A stretch of 64,000 nt of DNA from Austropuccinia psidii. Its lineage: Eukaryota; Basidiomycota; Pucciniomycetes; Pucciniales; Sphaerophragmiaceae. A model generated the notes under the pieces. That model was not told the origin of the DNA and made no database searches. It worked only from the letters and a program-made list of their open reading frames with translations. A program made the position numbers and the translations under genes. This document shows positions 10,075 to 20,587 of the stretch, piece after piece; the stretch's first letter is position 1; the number at the start of each line of letters is the position of its first letter. The stretch lies in NCBI GenBank assembly GCA_023105745.1, contig JALGQZ010000003.1:48254196-48318195 (forward strand), given 5' to 3'.

Positions 10075-10633
10075 CTTTTTTAAAAAAATAATACAATGGT
10101 TTTTGAGGTATCCTTGGTATATGGTAACTGTCAGCTTTTGTGTAGTTATTCAGAGCTCTGAAGTCTCCACACAACCTATATTTGCCATCATACCAGGTGA
10201 TAAGGACATGAGTGGTTATTTCCAATATTTCATTGTGTCCTATCTTGCTGATGACATCCATTTCTAGGAGTTCATTGATGTGTTTCTCAATTTCCTTCAT
10301 TGTTTCCAGCCTTTCTGGGTATGGAGGTCTTCTCAGCATGGGTAGATAGGGTCTTTCCACATCTAGATATAGTTTTATATCATGGCCTCTGATTTTTCCT
10401 AAGGGTTCTTCACCGATGGCAAATGCTGGTCTATTTTTTCTCAGCATTTTCAGTAAAGTAAGTTTCTTTTTGCTGATGAGGGCAGTGCTGAATTTTCCCT
10501 CTCTGAATTCATTCAGTAGTTCTTCCAGAGGGTCATGGGTAGATATTTGCATATCTCAAGTGAAACTTTCTTTTCCTTTTTTGTACCAATGGTAATATTC
10601 CTGTTTTTACTATTGTAAATATCAATTCCATAC
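10075..10633 (-). pseudogene. Gypsy-3 pol fragment: start of reverse transcriptase
   Basis: On the minus strand the frame contains the linker and RT entry of a Ty3/gypsy polyprotein: DPLEELLNEFREG, RPAFAIGEEPLGKIRGHDI, PYLPMLRRPPYPERL, INELLEMDVISKIGHNE and YRLCGDFRALNNYTKAD. These are the RT N-terminal motifs that precede the catalytic core. After that the match stops abruptly near 10075, so the catalytic YxDD segment, RNase H and integrase are gone. The open frame continuing to 9929 is unrelated sequence. Stops separate it from the protease part upstream. Confidence 0.75.
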
Positions 10634-10641
10634 ATCCTCTG

Positions 10642-11085
10642 TTAGTCTATCCCCAGTAAAAAGCCTTGGATGTGGGAATCTTCAAGCACAACAAGCTCTG
10701 GGTTTATCCTGATATTACCTTTCTTATGGGGTATAATTATCTCTTTGATAATTGTCCCAATGGATGTCATCTTTCCTGATGCAGTTTTGAAGCTATTTGC
10801 CTTGGCTGGAAAGAGTTGTTTGTCCCAATTTGGGAATTCATGATCCAGATACATTCTGGCCACTATTGAGCAGTGTGCACCACTTTCAATGATCAATGGG
10901 TGTTGAACATTGTCAATACAAACAGTTATCTTTGTGGCTGTCCCATGTATATATGCCATTCCTTTAGTTGGTGTGACTAGGAACTTTTGTGCATCTTGTG
11001 TGTGTTTACACAAATTTTTATTTGCAGTATCTTGCGGAATGCCTGCCTCTAACTGTATATCCTGAATTTCTATTTGTGTTTCCTC
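10642..11085 (-). pseudogene. Gypsy-3 aspartic protease region
   Basis: Reads HPLIIESGAHCSIVA, a retropepsin-like active site region in which the catalytic aspartate of the usual DSGA is glutamate (ESGA). Downstream GFLLGID matches the second conserved protease segment before a stop. The piece was part of a single gag-pol frame: a stop codon at 11086-11088 (after EEFLVEY) now separates it from gag, and another stop follows at about 10641. It can no longer give an active enzyme. Confidence 0.7.
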
Positions 11086-12740
11086 TTAATACTCCACTAG
11101 AAATTCTTCTCTTGGGTCTTGGTCATCATCAGATTGTTCTCTGATGCCATTACCCATAGAGTCTGACTCAGAGTCCTCTGTTGGGGATTGCTTATCTGGG
11201 ACTTGCTGAATGGCATAGACTTTCTTCTTTCCCTTTGGACAAATATTAGCATAGTGGTCTGTTGAACCATAGTTGTGAAAAGTATTTTTCTTCTTGGTTA
11301 CTTCTGCCATTTTTTCTTCGGGTTTGTCTTTGAAGTCCACCGTGAAAGTTTTTTTCTCTTTAAAACTACTGCTTCTAAATTGGAAATATTTCCCTATATT
11401 TTTTCTTTTCCTTACATATTGTAAGCTGTTTGCAATTTCATCTAGAGTGCAGCTTTGGTTGCATCTGCATTTTACTGCATGCTCTAGTTCCCCTGGGATC
11501 TGTGTCAGGAGTTTGTGGTTTCTCATATGAATATTCATTTGAGGATCAATGGCTTTAAGTCTTTTGGACTGTCTAAGACACCACTCATATGGATCTCTAT
11601 CCACAGAGTACTTGTCATTTTCAAATGACATAGTCTTTTTTCCATATCCAAGTACCATTGCTGGACTTTTGAATAATCTGACTCTTCCACCATGGCCAGT
11701 TTCTTCTTCCATGTATTTCCTTCATCTCTGTGTACAATATACAAGCATGACCTTTTAATGCTTTATTAAGTCTAGCAGTAATCCAGTAGTCTGGTAGGCT
11801 TGGTAAATCAATGAAGAGATCATCAAGATAATCAATGAGCTCTATGTGATCATATTCCCCTGTGCCAGAGAATTTGGGCCAGCTTGAGGCCTCTGGAAGC
11901 TGTTTCAAGGCTTCCTTCTCAGAATAAGACATATTATCTTCATCTTGGTATTGAGATGGAGATCTGGCCTTATTCCCCAAGGAGGCATCTGGTTTGATGT
12001 CTTCTTGGTGGTAAGGATCATCCAAAGTATGGCCTTGTGTTTGGGTCTTCAAGTCTTGGCAGACATTAAAAAATTTGTTTATGTCCTTATACAGACAATC
12101 CCTGTCCCTTTTGAAGTGGTATTTCTCTTCAAAAACTGAATTAAGTCTTTTGTTGGTTTCTTGAGAGGCTTTTCTCAATTGAGCACAGCTCTCTTGGATG
12201 GCTTTAATTATATCCTCTTGTAAGATTTAATTTCTTTTCAATATTTCATTCACTATCTTGAAATAATCAAGTTATTCTTGAGTTTGCACTGCAAATTGGG
12301 ACATTTGTAACCACAGTTTATCACTGTTTAGGTTACTCTCAGGTGTAACAAAATTATGTTCTGTCTGAGTGGGGGTAATATTTCTATTACTAGGGATACT
12401 GATTCTAGAAGTATTTAGAACTATTTCTGGTTATTTTTGATTTCTTTCATCAAGTCCAACAGCTTCTGGATCATTGGGTCTGAATCTCTCTGCCTTTGGT
12501 TAAAAGAGCTCTTGTTTTTTCCCTTTTATCCTTGTCTTCTCCTGTAAACTACCTGGGATTGGGAAGAATGGTGACTCTTGGCCACTGATCTGTTGGTGTC
12601 CAAATGGTTTGAGGCCACTGGAGAGCTGGTTTTATCTACTCCTTGTGAGCCTGAAGACATCAGAGTAGGCCCTCTCTGGTTCAGATGTTCTTTTATAGCT
12701 TGGATAGTGGCTTGATTCTCCCTTATCCTGGTTTCCCTCT
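11086..12740 (-). pseudogene. Gypsy-3 gag, central and C-terminal part
   Basis: Minus-strand gag with several breaks. From right to left: a coiled N-terminal region with stops (12200-12740), then EASSWPKFSGTGEYDHIE and KEIHGRRNWPWWKSQII (the capsid-like domain), then a frameshift near 11640-11700, then YEWCLRQSKRLKAIDP and GELEHAVKCRCNQ. The zinc knuckle near 11270 reads FHNYGSTDHYANIC: only the last Cys and the His of a CCHC knuckle remain, two cysteines being replaced by Phe and Tyr. The acidic tail ends EEFLVEY. The N-terminal portion of the same gag lies 20.8 kb away at 33551-34340, on the far side of the inserted transposon. Confidence 0.8.
12738..12740. repeat. 3-bp target duplication, left (TCT)
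   Basis: TCT precedes the left inverted repeat and recurs after the right one (33551-33553). With one TCT removed together with the insert, the two gag halves join in the same reading frame, which confirms the boundary. Confidence 0.85.
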
Positions 12741-12786
12741 CACCAGGGCAAATCTCGCGTCAATCGTTGGCGATTGACTTCACGTC
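12741..12786 (+). repeat. Left terminal inverted repeat (46 bp)
   Basis: Matches the reverse complement of 33505-33550 at 43 of 46 positions. Contains an internal palindrome, arms GTCAATCG (12759-12766) and CGATTGAC (12771-12778), preserved in the right repeat with a different loop. Confidence 0.9.
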
Positions 12787-12915
12787 GCACCGCGGTCAGT
12801 ATAAAATCTTGCTTCAGACGCGTTAGTGTCACTTTATAGTCACTGGATTTAGTGGGTCACGTCACGTCAGCGTCAAGACAACGTCAATTGTCACATGTGT
12901 CACATGAGAATGTCA
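12781..12915. promoter_or_regulatory. Left subterminal ACGTCA-rich region
   Basis: CACGTC, CACGTCACGTCAGCGTCA and AACGTCAATTGTCAC occur within about 120 bp of the inverted repeat. CACTA elements elsewhere carry short subterminal motifs bound by an element-encoded protein; these are candidates for that role here. Confidence 0.5.
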
Positions 12916-13074
12916 CTCAAAGCCCAAACCCATTTCAACACTATGCGCAACGTTTGTGTAATTTCACCTCATTGGCTTCCGCCTCCCCGACGCTTAGCAT
13001 GCTTACGCACCCGCACCGCCCTCCATCCAGATGAGACTCCGACACTGCCCGCCCCTCTCCGTCCTCACCACTCC

Positions 13075-13465
13075 TTACGCTTTCACACCCCCGCCCCTAC
13101 CATCCTTACGCTTGTGTAGTACCCTCCCGACATGCCTCCGACAACGCTTGCCATCCTTACGCTCATGTAGTGCCCTCCCGACATGCCCCCGACAACGCTT
13201 ACCCTCCCTCCCGACATTCTCCCGACACTGCTTACCATCCTTACGCTCATGTAGTGCCCTCCCGACATGCCCCCGACAACGCTTACCCTCCCTCCCGACA
13301 TTCTCCCGACACTGCTTACCATCCTTACGCTCATGTAGTGCCCTCCCGACATGCCTCCGACAACAGTTACCCTCCCTCCCAACATTCTCCCGACACTGCT
13401 TACCATCCTTACGCTCATGTAGTGCCCTCCCGACATGCCTCCGACAACAGTTACCCTCCTCACGC
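13075..13465. repeat. 84-bp minisatellite
   Basis: The landmark GCTCATGTAGTGCCCTCCCG starts at 13161, 13245, 13329 and 13413, a period of exactly 84 bp, with a shorter variant unit upstream near 13110. Because 84 is divisible by three, several frames on both strands are open across it; no protein is implied. CCGACA recurs within each unit. Confidence 0.9.
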
Positions 13466-13486
13466 TTCCGTATTACATCCATAGTG

Positions 13487-13514
13487 TACAGTACGGTGGC
13501 TTGTTGGCGTACAC
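13487..13514. repeat. Degenerate copy of the 26-bp palindrome (upstream of gene A)
   Basis: GTACGGTGGC followed by TTGTTGG and CGTACA resembles the copies at 16364 and 18277, but the inner arm has decayed so the inverted symmetry is imperfect. Confidence 0.4.
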
Positions 13515-14012
13515 GATGAACGCAATTGCCGAAATATGCTGAGTGGCCTTCTCTGCCAACAGGACCTAAGGGGATATTGGTCAGTATATTCACCATGTTG
13601 TGGTTAGGGTTTAAATCATGAGACTCACAAATTAAAACCTAATAAGTGGACTATTTAAGACAAGAATTGTGTCTCCTGTTTCTCCGACAAAACCATTTTA
13701 TTTCATATCAATCAAATGAACACTTTGCTTAGTCCTTACCTCATGAGCGTTGAATAGTTCAAAAGTTGACTTTAGTAGGTTTCTCACTAGTCAACTTTAT
13801 TCAATGTCTCACAGGGAAGTGATTTCATTTGCATGATATGAAGTAATTTGCAAAACATCGCCTCCTTCAATTTCCCAACAAATCGCATTTTGCAAATGCG
13901 ATTATTTTACTTGCACCTGTTTTCTTGAATTTGGATCTTTTTATTCAAAAATTTTCAAACAAATTATCAATCAACTCGTCACCATCTATTTGCATAATAA
14001 ACTACCTCCGCT
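13515..14012. other. Upstream region of gene A
   Basis: No gene recognised. Presumed promoter and leader of gene A. A single TTAGGGTTT at about 13604 is not part of a telomeric array. Confidence 0.4.
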
Positions 14013-16246
14013 ATGGCCCAAACCCCGGGAAATTCAACTGAATTCAATGAACGACCAACTTCAGCCCCAGAGAGTGGAAGTGAAATCTCTGATATCGCCA
14101 GTAGTCGTGAATTAGGCATTGAAGTAGAGAGCCAGTCACATGAAGATAATCAAGATCCACCAGTTCTTCCAGAATGTGAGTATGCATCCATCTTGAATAT
14201 TTCAAATCTCTCAAAACCTGATATTGTGTCATAGCCTTTATTTCAGGTCAACCTCCAAGCGCTCAGAAACCAAATTTTAAAACTTATGAGAAGGAAAAGA
14301 CTGTTGAACCTTGTTCACCGACAGAAGATGATGGGCAAGATGATGTAATTTTCAGTGGGGAGGTGGAAATTATATCCAAGGAACAATTTGTCTCCAACAT
14401 TGCTCAAACAATCCCAAGGCTCAAAAAAATTCAAAATGATAGTAAAATTCCTGATTATGTGCGTCAAAAGATTGCTGAAGCCATGAGCCTGCTCAAAATG
14501 GATTTGAACCGTAAGTCCATTAATACTTCAAAACAAAATTGATAAAAATAACTGCTTACAATATATGGGCAGGTGTGGAGGTGGGAGAATCTCTACCTGA
14601 AGGATCTCGAGTCGTAATTGGATTTCCAGGCAAAGGATTAGGAAAAAGACCAAATATACATGCGACCAAAAAACAAACAAAAAACGCTGTACCTTTGAAG
14701 CCGCAAACAATTCGCGCGATCAAGGTCATGAAATTATCAATGTTGAAGGGGACCATATTGATAATCAACCTCCGCATACTGAACCCCCCCAATACTCAAT
14801 GAAACAATCCATGATGAAGCTCCACATACTGAAAGCCCCCGATACCCAATGAAACAATGCATGATGCAACCCCTGCCGCCTCTCCTCGGAATATTCAAGC
14901 CTTTCAAGAAAGGGAAACAATTAAACATGATACAATGGGACGAGATATGACTGATATAATTCCCGACGCTGAGCCCGAAGTGTCATCCGCTGCGAATTTT
15001 CAAGGAATATTCTTATCCCGCATGGAAGAGTTTGCAGGCATTTTGAATTATCATTCCAATATTTCTCAACAATCATGGAAAAGGGGGCTTGATAATATCA
15101 ATAGGATTTACAAAAATAGATGGGACAATTTACCAACAAAGGATGCTCATACATTCCTTCCTGTTGGTATTAAGGTGATCAGTAACAGAGAGCTTAAAAT
15201 GTCGGCCTGGCTGGAGGACCTTGAGATGGCAGGTGAGTTTTATCTTTGTGCATGATACATGATTATTGGCTGTTGACTGGTGATATAAATTGCAATATAC
15301 AGGGTTAGATTTTTTTAAGCCAACCAAAACAGAAGCGTTTTTTGATCACAACATTTGGAATCTCAAATTGATGAAGGAATCAGCTAAACCTCCAGAGAAT
15401 CTCCCAAAATCTGAACACTCCTTCTTCAAAATGGTTCAGAGCCTTCTTTACCCCGCCAATCCAGTTAAACATTTTTGGGCAAATGTTATGTTTGAATCCA
15501 TTAGTTTAGTCTCATATGATGTGGTTGCACCCAAACCATATGTTGCACCAACATCAAATTCGACCGATCCTCTTGGACTCGAACGGGGAGCAGTTGAATA
15601 CCTTGCCTCCTGCTTGAGTAAATCGAAGCAACGTGCAACCCAACTCAGCATTGAAGGTGGCGGGGCTGACAATGAGATATCCACAAAGCCGCACAAGAAC
15701 CTGGAGGATCTAATGGATACAGTTATCCATTTGATGATTGCGTACAACATGGTACGTGCACATACAAAGGTCGAAGTTATTGGCATCAAAGGCAAACTCA
15801 CAAACTCAAAAAAAAATGAGGCCATCAAAAATCTTTTGACGTGTCACAAGAATCTCGGAATAAATCGAATTTGCTATGGTATATTAGCGGCATTCTGTGC
15901 GGCGGGGGTTCGTGGTTTGATGGTATGCTCAGATGACTGGAGAGCAAGCTCAGTTAAAGGGGCTTTATCACTAATTGACATTTCCGCAAAACTTTCAGAA
16001 AGTAAAAATCTAGTGGAGCCAGTGTGGCTACGTACTAATAAGTATATATGTAATTTACTGAATAAAAGTTTTTTCTCATCAGAGTCTTTTAACCCCTCTG
16101 TACCTCTTAGATTTGAATTTGCACGATGCTTAGTATTAGACTTTGGTGATGCCTGGGTGGCGAAACGCGGGCTTGGTTCAAGTGATGAGGTCACCTTGAC
16201 GGTACCCAGGTCAGCTAAACTCACAACCAGGATTGACCCGTTTTAG
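14013..16246 (+). CDS. Transposon gene A, spliced, function unknown
   Basis: I do not recognise the family. Exon 1 (14013-14175) starts MAQTPGNSTEF. GT-AG introns fit at 14176-14246, 14511-14572 and 15233-15302, each keeping the frame (for example EMA joined to GLDFFKP across the last one). The N-terminal 250 or so residues are acidic and low in predicted structure; the C-terminal exon (15303-16246) looks globular, with LMKESAKPPENLPKSEHSFF, IHLMIAYNMVRAHTKVEVIG, a CHKNLGINRICYG stretch and an end at RIDPF. No membrane segment. Between about 14660 and 14850 a short imperfect duplication (NETIHDEAPHTE / NETMHDATPA) brings stops into the reading frame, so this copy is frame-broken there or has an extra intron. 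It sits directly upstream of the dioxygenase gene on the same strand, which suggests joint function. It could be a DNA-binding partner of the transposase; that is a guess. Confidence 0.6.
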
Positions 16247-16940
16247 ATTAGCTTTGTACTAGATAGATTGTAATTGAATTTTGCAAAGTTATTTATGAAT
16301 TTAATAATCATGACTTCCTATCCTACTACTGCCCGGATGCCACAGTCTGAGTACCAATAGTAATTGTACGGCGGCATGCCTCCGTACATCATTGCAAAGA
16401 CTCCGACAAGACGCAAGCTGAGTCAGGCGATGTGCCCGCGAGTAGCACACGCGGGTGCATTGCGGGAAGTCGCGTTTATCACTTCCCGCCAGCCCATAAT
16501 AGGCAAAATGTTCCTGTGTCTTTCAAGAGGACTAGGATAGCTAGGGATCCGCAGCAGGATGCATATTGCATTTGCGTGTGCTTGCAATATTCCAAATGGT
16601 TGGATTGGAAAGTGATTGCATGGGAACATCAATATGTCAAATTGAATAATGCACTATCCACTGCAATTTTCAGGTTCAGGTATTTGAGATTGTGAATTTG
16701 CCAAGGTCAGGCGTGAGCTTTCTTTTTAGCCGCAATTAAAAAAGATTCATCGTCCGCAATCCAATTTAGGTGATATTAAGAAATCAGTAATCATTCGGTT
16801 TCATTTCATTTTCTGCTGAAAGCAAGCCATTCACGAAAAAAGGAAAAGAGCGTAAAAGGGAATTCGCGAGAAAGCGTCGGGCTGAGGAAGGAAAGTGTGA
16901 GTTACTCGCTTAATCTCAGTGTATATATGCTTCCACATTT
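16247..16940. other. Gap between genes A and B
   Basis: Holds the palindrome at 16364-16389 and a TATA-like TATATATG at 16920-16928. Short readings at 16423-16695 on both strands are not supported as genes, although part could be a 5' exon of gene B. Confidence 0.45.
16364..16389. repeat. 26-bp palindrome, copy 1
   Basis: Arms TTGTACGGCGGC and GCCTCCGTACAT around AT. Member of a family with copies at 18277, 23102, 23238 and 29107. Mismatched at two arm positions. Confidence 0.7.
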
Positions 16941-18152
16941 ATGTGGCACCCTCATTGGGCCCCACGGAAGAACATTGGCTTTAGTCGGTTCAGATTGTGC
17001 CAATGTCATGTGGGCTCCAACAGGGAAGTCAAAGGATGTGTGCCGAAGAAAGCTCCTTGGCAGTATCTGATATCTTGTGTGCTTCAACACATAGTGATCC
17101 CTGAACAACTTGGGAATAGTAGCAGATCCCAAAAGACAAATGAGCGCAAAACGAACCGAATGAATAGGTTGTTTTCCTCCTCTCGCCCAACAGCACAAAT
17201 ATCAATGCCAGTATCAGCAAATATCACCCCAAGTGAAATTCGGAGGGTTGTGGATGTCAATCAGATCAAACGCATTCACTTTGGGCGTGTGGCAATTTTC
17301 TCTTCAACCGGATTACTCATTGCCCTTGTCGAATTCCGACCATTCACAACAATGAGTGAAGTCGAGGTCAATCAATGGGATGAATTATCACAATTCCTAT
17401 TTCGCGAAAAGAGATTCACCGACCCTATTGCAACAAATGGAGCATTACTGGAGGGATTTATGTTCGCGATTGGGTGGCGCAAATGCACCACGAAGAATGA
17501 ACAATTTGGTCTGTATGGAAGTGCTGGCAAAATTGAAAATGCAAAAGATGAATGGCGGGACCGAGGTCCCAATCTTAGCTCGGTGGGTTGCATTCTAGGT
17601 CAATCCTTACGATATGTTGGGGATAATTTATTTGAGAGGATTCAAAATTGCTACAATTCATTGGGGGTTCCGTCTTTTGATCAAGTCAACTATGAAGGCA
17701 ATATTCCGGCAAATCAGGGTGCATTCGAGTTCGCTTCCGCACTCACTTTCACCATGAAGGGATTCAAAAATTCACCTCATCTTGATAAGGATGCATCGCT
17801 GTATGCTTCGGGATGGTGGTTTCAAGCTGATAAGCGGACTGGCCAAATTCAAAGAGATGCGTCAAAGCGGTGTACAGGTGGAAAATTGATTTTCCCAAAT
17901 GAACATTTTTGGATTGATCTATCCGCATTTCATGGGCTCATTCAGGTAGTGTGGGCCAGTAGTACATTTGTTCATTATACTGATCCAGCACAGGACAACA
18001 AAAGCACGACACTAGTGGGTATGTCCGCACAATGCTCAAGCAGGTTAGCAAAAACAATGCGTCAAAAAAGCCATGGCTATTATGAGATTGCCGAGAGAGC
18101 GGGCTATCAAATCAGGGATGGTAATACAATCTCATGCCGATTCAAAGAATGA
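16941..18152 (+). CDS. TET/JBP-like 2-oxoglutarate/Fe(II) dioxygenase
   Basis: About 400 residues, matching a family I know from rust fungi as Tet-like 2OG-Fe(II) oxygenase. TET/JBP enzymes oxidise 5-methylcytosine or thymine in DNA, using Fe(II) and 2-oxoglutarate, in the nucleus. The body starts near residue 100 (IHFGRVAIFSSTGLLIALVEF). The iron motif HxD is in FKNSPHLDKDASLY (His280, Asp282), followed by GWWFQADK and the turn TGGKLIFPNEHFWIDL. The distal histidine is probably His345 in STFVHYTDP; the arginine contacting 2-oxoglutarate could be Arg368, less certain. Single exon. The annotated start is uncertain: a TATA-like element lies only 13-20 bases upstream, and Met74 (17160), before the conserved part, is an alternative. 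No frame break, so it is one of the best preserved genes of the transposon. Gene A lies upstream on the same strand. Expected role: removing methylation from the element to oppose silencing (inference). Confidence 0.75.
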   Translation: MWHPHWAPRKNIGFSRFRLCQCHVGSNREVKGCVPKKAPWQYLISCVLQHIVIPEQLGNSSRSQKTNERKTNRMNRLFSSSRPTAQISMPVSANITPSEIRRVVDVNQIKRIHFGRVAIFSSTGLLIALVEFRPFTTMSEVEVNQWDELSQFLFREKRFTDPIATNGALLEGFMFAIGWRKCTTKNEQFGLYGSAGKIENAKDEWRDRGPNLSSVGCILGQSLRYVGDNLFERIQNCYNSLGVPSFDQVNYEGNIPANQGAFEFASALTFTMKGFKNSPHLDKDASLYASGWWFQADKRTGQIQRDASKRCTGGKLIFPNEHFWIDLSAFHGLIQVVWASSTFVHYTDPAQDNKSTTLVGMSAQCSSRLAKTMRQKSHGYYEIAERAGYQIRDGNTISCRFKE

Positions 18153-18276
18153 GGAGATTTGCATGTGGGTTGGGTAAGTAATGGTGGGATAAGGCAGAGG
18201 ACAATATACACCAGGATTGGATGGATTCGAGTGCGGGAGATGGGGTGTCTGACATGAAAAAGGGGTGAAGTGGATT

Positions 18277-18302
18277 ATGTACGGTGGCATGCCATCGTAC
18301 AT
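18277..18302. repeat. 26-bp palindrome, copy 2
   Basis: Arms ATGTACGGTGGC and GCCATCGTACAT around AT; one position is a G-T pair if folded. Lies 125 bases after the dioxygenase stop codon. Confidence 0.75.
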
Positions 18303-18329
18303 CTGTCCTGGTTTGTTGCTATTGTCCAG

Positions 18330-18895
18330 GATGCCAATGCTTCACACGCGAATCCTTATGCTTGTGCAGGTTCTGAGAATGCTAAAAGTTCCTTACGCCT
18401 ATGCGGGGTGCCAGCGCTACACACGCCAATCCTTGGGCCTGTGCAGGCTCCCGAAAATTTACACGCCAATGCTTATGCCTTTACAGGCTTTCGACGATTC
18501 ACATGCCAATTCTTACGCTTGTGAAGCTTCCCCACAATGCTGAAATTTTCTTGGCCTGTGCAGGATCCCAAGAATTCACACGCCAATTCTTACGCCTGTG
18601 CAGGCTCCCAACAATTCACACGCCAATCCTTATGCTTGTGAAGGGTCCCAAAAGTGCTAAAATTCCTTACGCCTGTACAGGCTTCCGACGATTCACACGC
18701 CAATCCTTACGCTTGGGAAGGTTGCCAACAATGCTCACAAATTCTTACACCTGTGCAGGCTCCCGAAAATTCACACGCCAATCATTATGCCTGTGCAGGC
18801 TCCCAACAATTCACACGCCAATCCTTACGCCTGTGCAGCCTCCCGACAAGTCACACGCCAATCCTTACGCTTGTGAAGGTTCCAGACAATTTAAA
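18330..18895. repeat. About 40-bp minisatellite
   Basis: Units of about 40 bp resembling CTGTGCAGGCTCCC followed by ACACGCCAATCCTTACGC; two clear neighbours start at 18789 and 18829. Units vary and some are partial. The overlapping readings at 18265-18914 are artefacts of the repeat. It shares the CTTACGC word with the 84-bp minisatellite at 13075. Confidence 0.8.
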
Positions 18896-19248
18896 CAATT
18901 CAATACATGAGTAAGATTAATAGCGTGTGACCATAGGAAAGGCCATGTTTCACGAATCTGGACTGGATTGCTCACATACGGGAACCTGCCGCTTTTTTAC
19001 AGTTAAGAATGGGGATGGCTCTAAACCATGGAAGAAGAAAATATAGGAGAGGATAACGGCAACTATTGGCGCATTTTGAGAAAAATCAGGGTTTTTCTCT
19101 AAGGAGGAAATAAGTAATTTTTACGTGAACAAAGAATGTAATAGAATTTGAACATAATAATAATTGATTACAAATAATAATTTATTTAAAAGAGAGTATT
19201 AAAAATGATCAAAAGTGGAAATAATGGGATTATTTTTTTTTAAATTTT
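18896..19248. other. Gap 3' of genes B and C
   Basis: No gene seen. It lies between the minisatellite and the convergent end of gene C, and becomes AT-rich near 19130-19250. Confidence 0.45.
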
Positions 19249-20587
19249 TTATTTTTCGAGGAATTTGGAGACTATCCCAGTTATGTCCTCCTTTGAATAA
19301 GCCTCCAGTGCCTGGGCAAGGAGGCAGTTTAGTTCGTCCCGGAAGTCCCAGTGCATCTCATTTCGATGAGTTGCATCCATGAAAGGAATCATGTGGAGCA
19401 AGCAACGATGCTCCAACAAGATTCGGTTGATCGAATCGTGGACAATTGCTCGAGGAATCATTAGGGTCGGTCGCAGGTCGGTGAATTCCTGGCGAGCATC
19501 ATCGTGGGAATGAGACGAGCTTGGCACCGGGGGGGAGGAGGCGTTGGGGTTCTCGGGGGCACTGGAAGGGATCTCTGGGGAGGGGGGGGGAATGGAAGGG
19601 GAAGGTGGGTGAGTCGGGTAAGAAGAAGGGGATGGGGAACTGGGGATCCCACGGGTGTATCGTCGATGATGATTATCAAGCGAGGAGTGGCGGGACGATC
19701 TGGAGATGGTTGAAAAAATGGTGAGGAAAAGTTGAGAAGAGTGAAGAAGGAGAAGTGGTGACTTACCAAAAGGTTCCTCCGTGGATTGCGTAGGAGCCAC
19801 CTCAGGTTCTGGCTCACGAGTCGTATCGTCCTCAGGTTGTTGGGACGCTGGACTTGGGCCAGGAATAGGTGGCTCTGCGGTTCGGGAGGGTTCTAAAAAA
19901 GGAGGAAGAGTCAGTTCACTCGACTCGAAAGTGAAAGTGAAAATGAAATGAAACTTTGGCTGCTTACCGCGGAATAATTCCTCAGACCATCGGGTGCCAC
20001 TCGGGCCTGGAGTGGGTTGCCGGGGGGTTTGCTCGCGAGGCAAACTAGCAACGGGAGAGTCTTGTCGGGGGGGATTCGGGGGGTTTTGTTCTATGAGAAA
20101 TGGAAAAAAGTCAATATTATTGCGTGAAGAGAAATGAGATAAGGAGGAGAAATAAAACTTACTTTGGCGTTTGAATCCCATCGGTGACAAGACATGGTGA
20201 CGATCAGCCCAAGCTCGAATGTCCTCTCGCCATCGCCATCCTTCATCGGCCGGATAATCACTTCGCTCCGGTCGAGGAGTGAAGTGACCATCGGATGGTG
20301 GCCTAGGAGGGGGAGTGGACAGGGCTAATCGTCCGGAATCGTTCCCGTTGGCCTGTTTGGGGGCCCGGCGTCCATTCACGCTCGGAAATGGTTTCATCAT
20401 CGTCGACCACAAAGGAGTCCTCGCAAGGGCGTCTTGGGCGAGAACTCCTCTGGCCTCGTGGTCGGAAGGGGCGGACAACGAACGAACATTTCTTGTGTGC
20501 TTGTCGGCAAGCATCACAAGCGTCGTTTGTCGTCGAGGAACGAATGCAGGGGATACCCTGCTTGGTGCATAAAGTGCACGACATCTA
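19249..20587 (-). CDS. Transposon gene C, Zn(II)2Cys6-like protein, frame-broken
   Basis: Minus-strand gene starting MSCTLCTKQGIPC at 20587. Cysteines 3, 6, 13, 23, 26 and 33 follow CX2CX6CX9CX2CX6C, the spacing of the fungal Zn(II)2Cys6 binuclear cluster, with the basic CDACRQAHKKC as second half; a basic stretch (RPFRPRGQRSSRPRR) follows. Introns with good GT-AG ends fit at 20162-20091, 19967-19893 and 19766-19700. The middle is rich in Pro and Ser and looks disordered; the C-terminal part, from about ARQEFTDLRPTLMIP to the end at KFLEK, could form helices. Near 20330 the first-exon frame hits a stop (HSPS) while the continuing sequence (LSTPPPRPPSDGHF) is in another frame, so there is probably a small deletion. 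Related to transcription-factor-like zinc clusters; could bind the transposon ends or promoters. It is divergent from gene D. Moderately sure of the zinc pattern, unsure of function. Confidence 0.55.

Noticed and set aside
13031..13596. Long open readings on both strands (Pro/Ser/Leu-rich and Gly/Arg/Val-rich)
   Set aside because: They are artefacts of an 84-bp tandem repeat whose length is a multiple of three.
13600..13612. Telomere-like TTAGGG
   Set aside because: A single unit, not an array.
18330..18895. CRISPR-like regular repeats
   Set aside because: Units are contiguous degenerate tandem repeats without unique spacers, in a eukaryotic transposon.
19504..19724. Gly/Arg-rich plus-strand readings
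   Set aside because: Antisense to the Pro/Ser-rich exon of gene C, which has proper introns and the zinc-cluster start.
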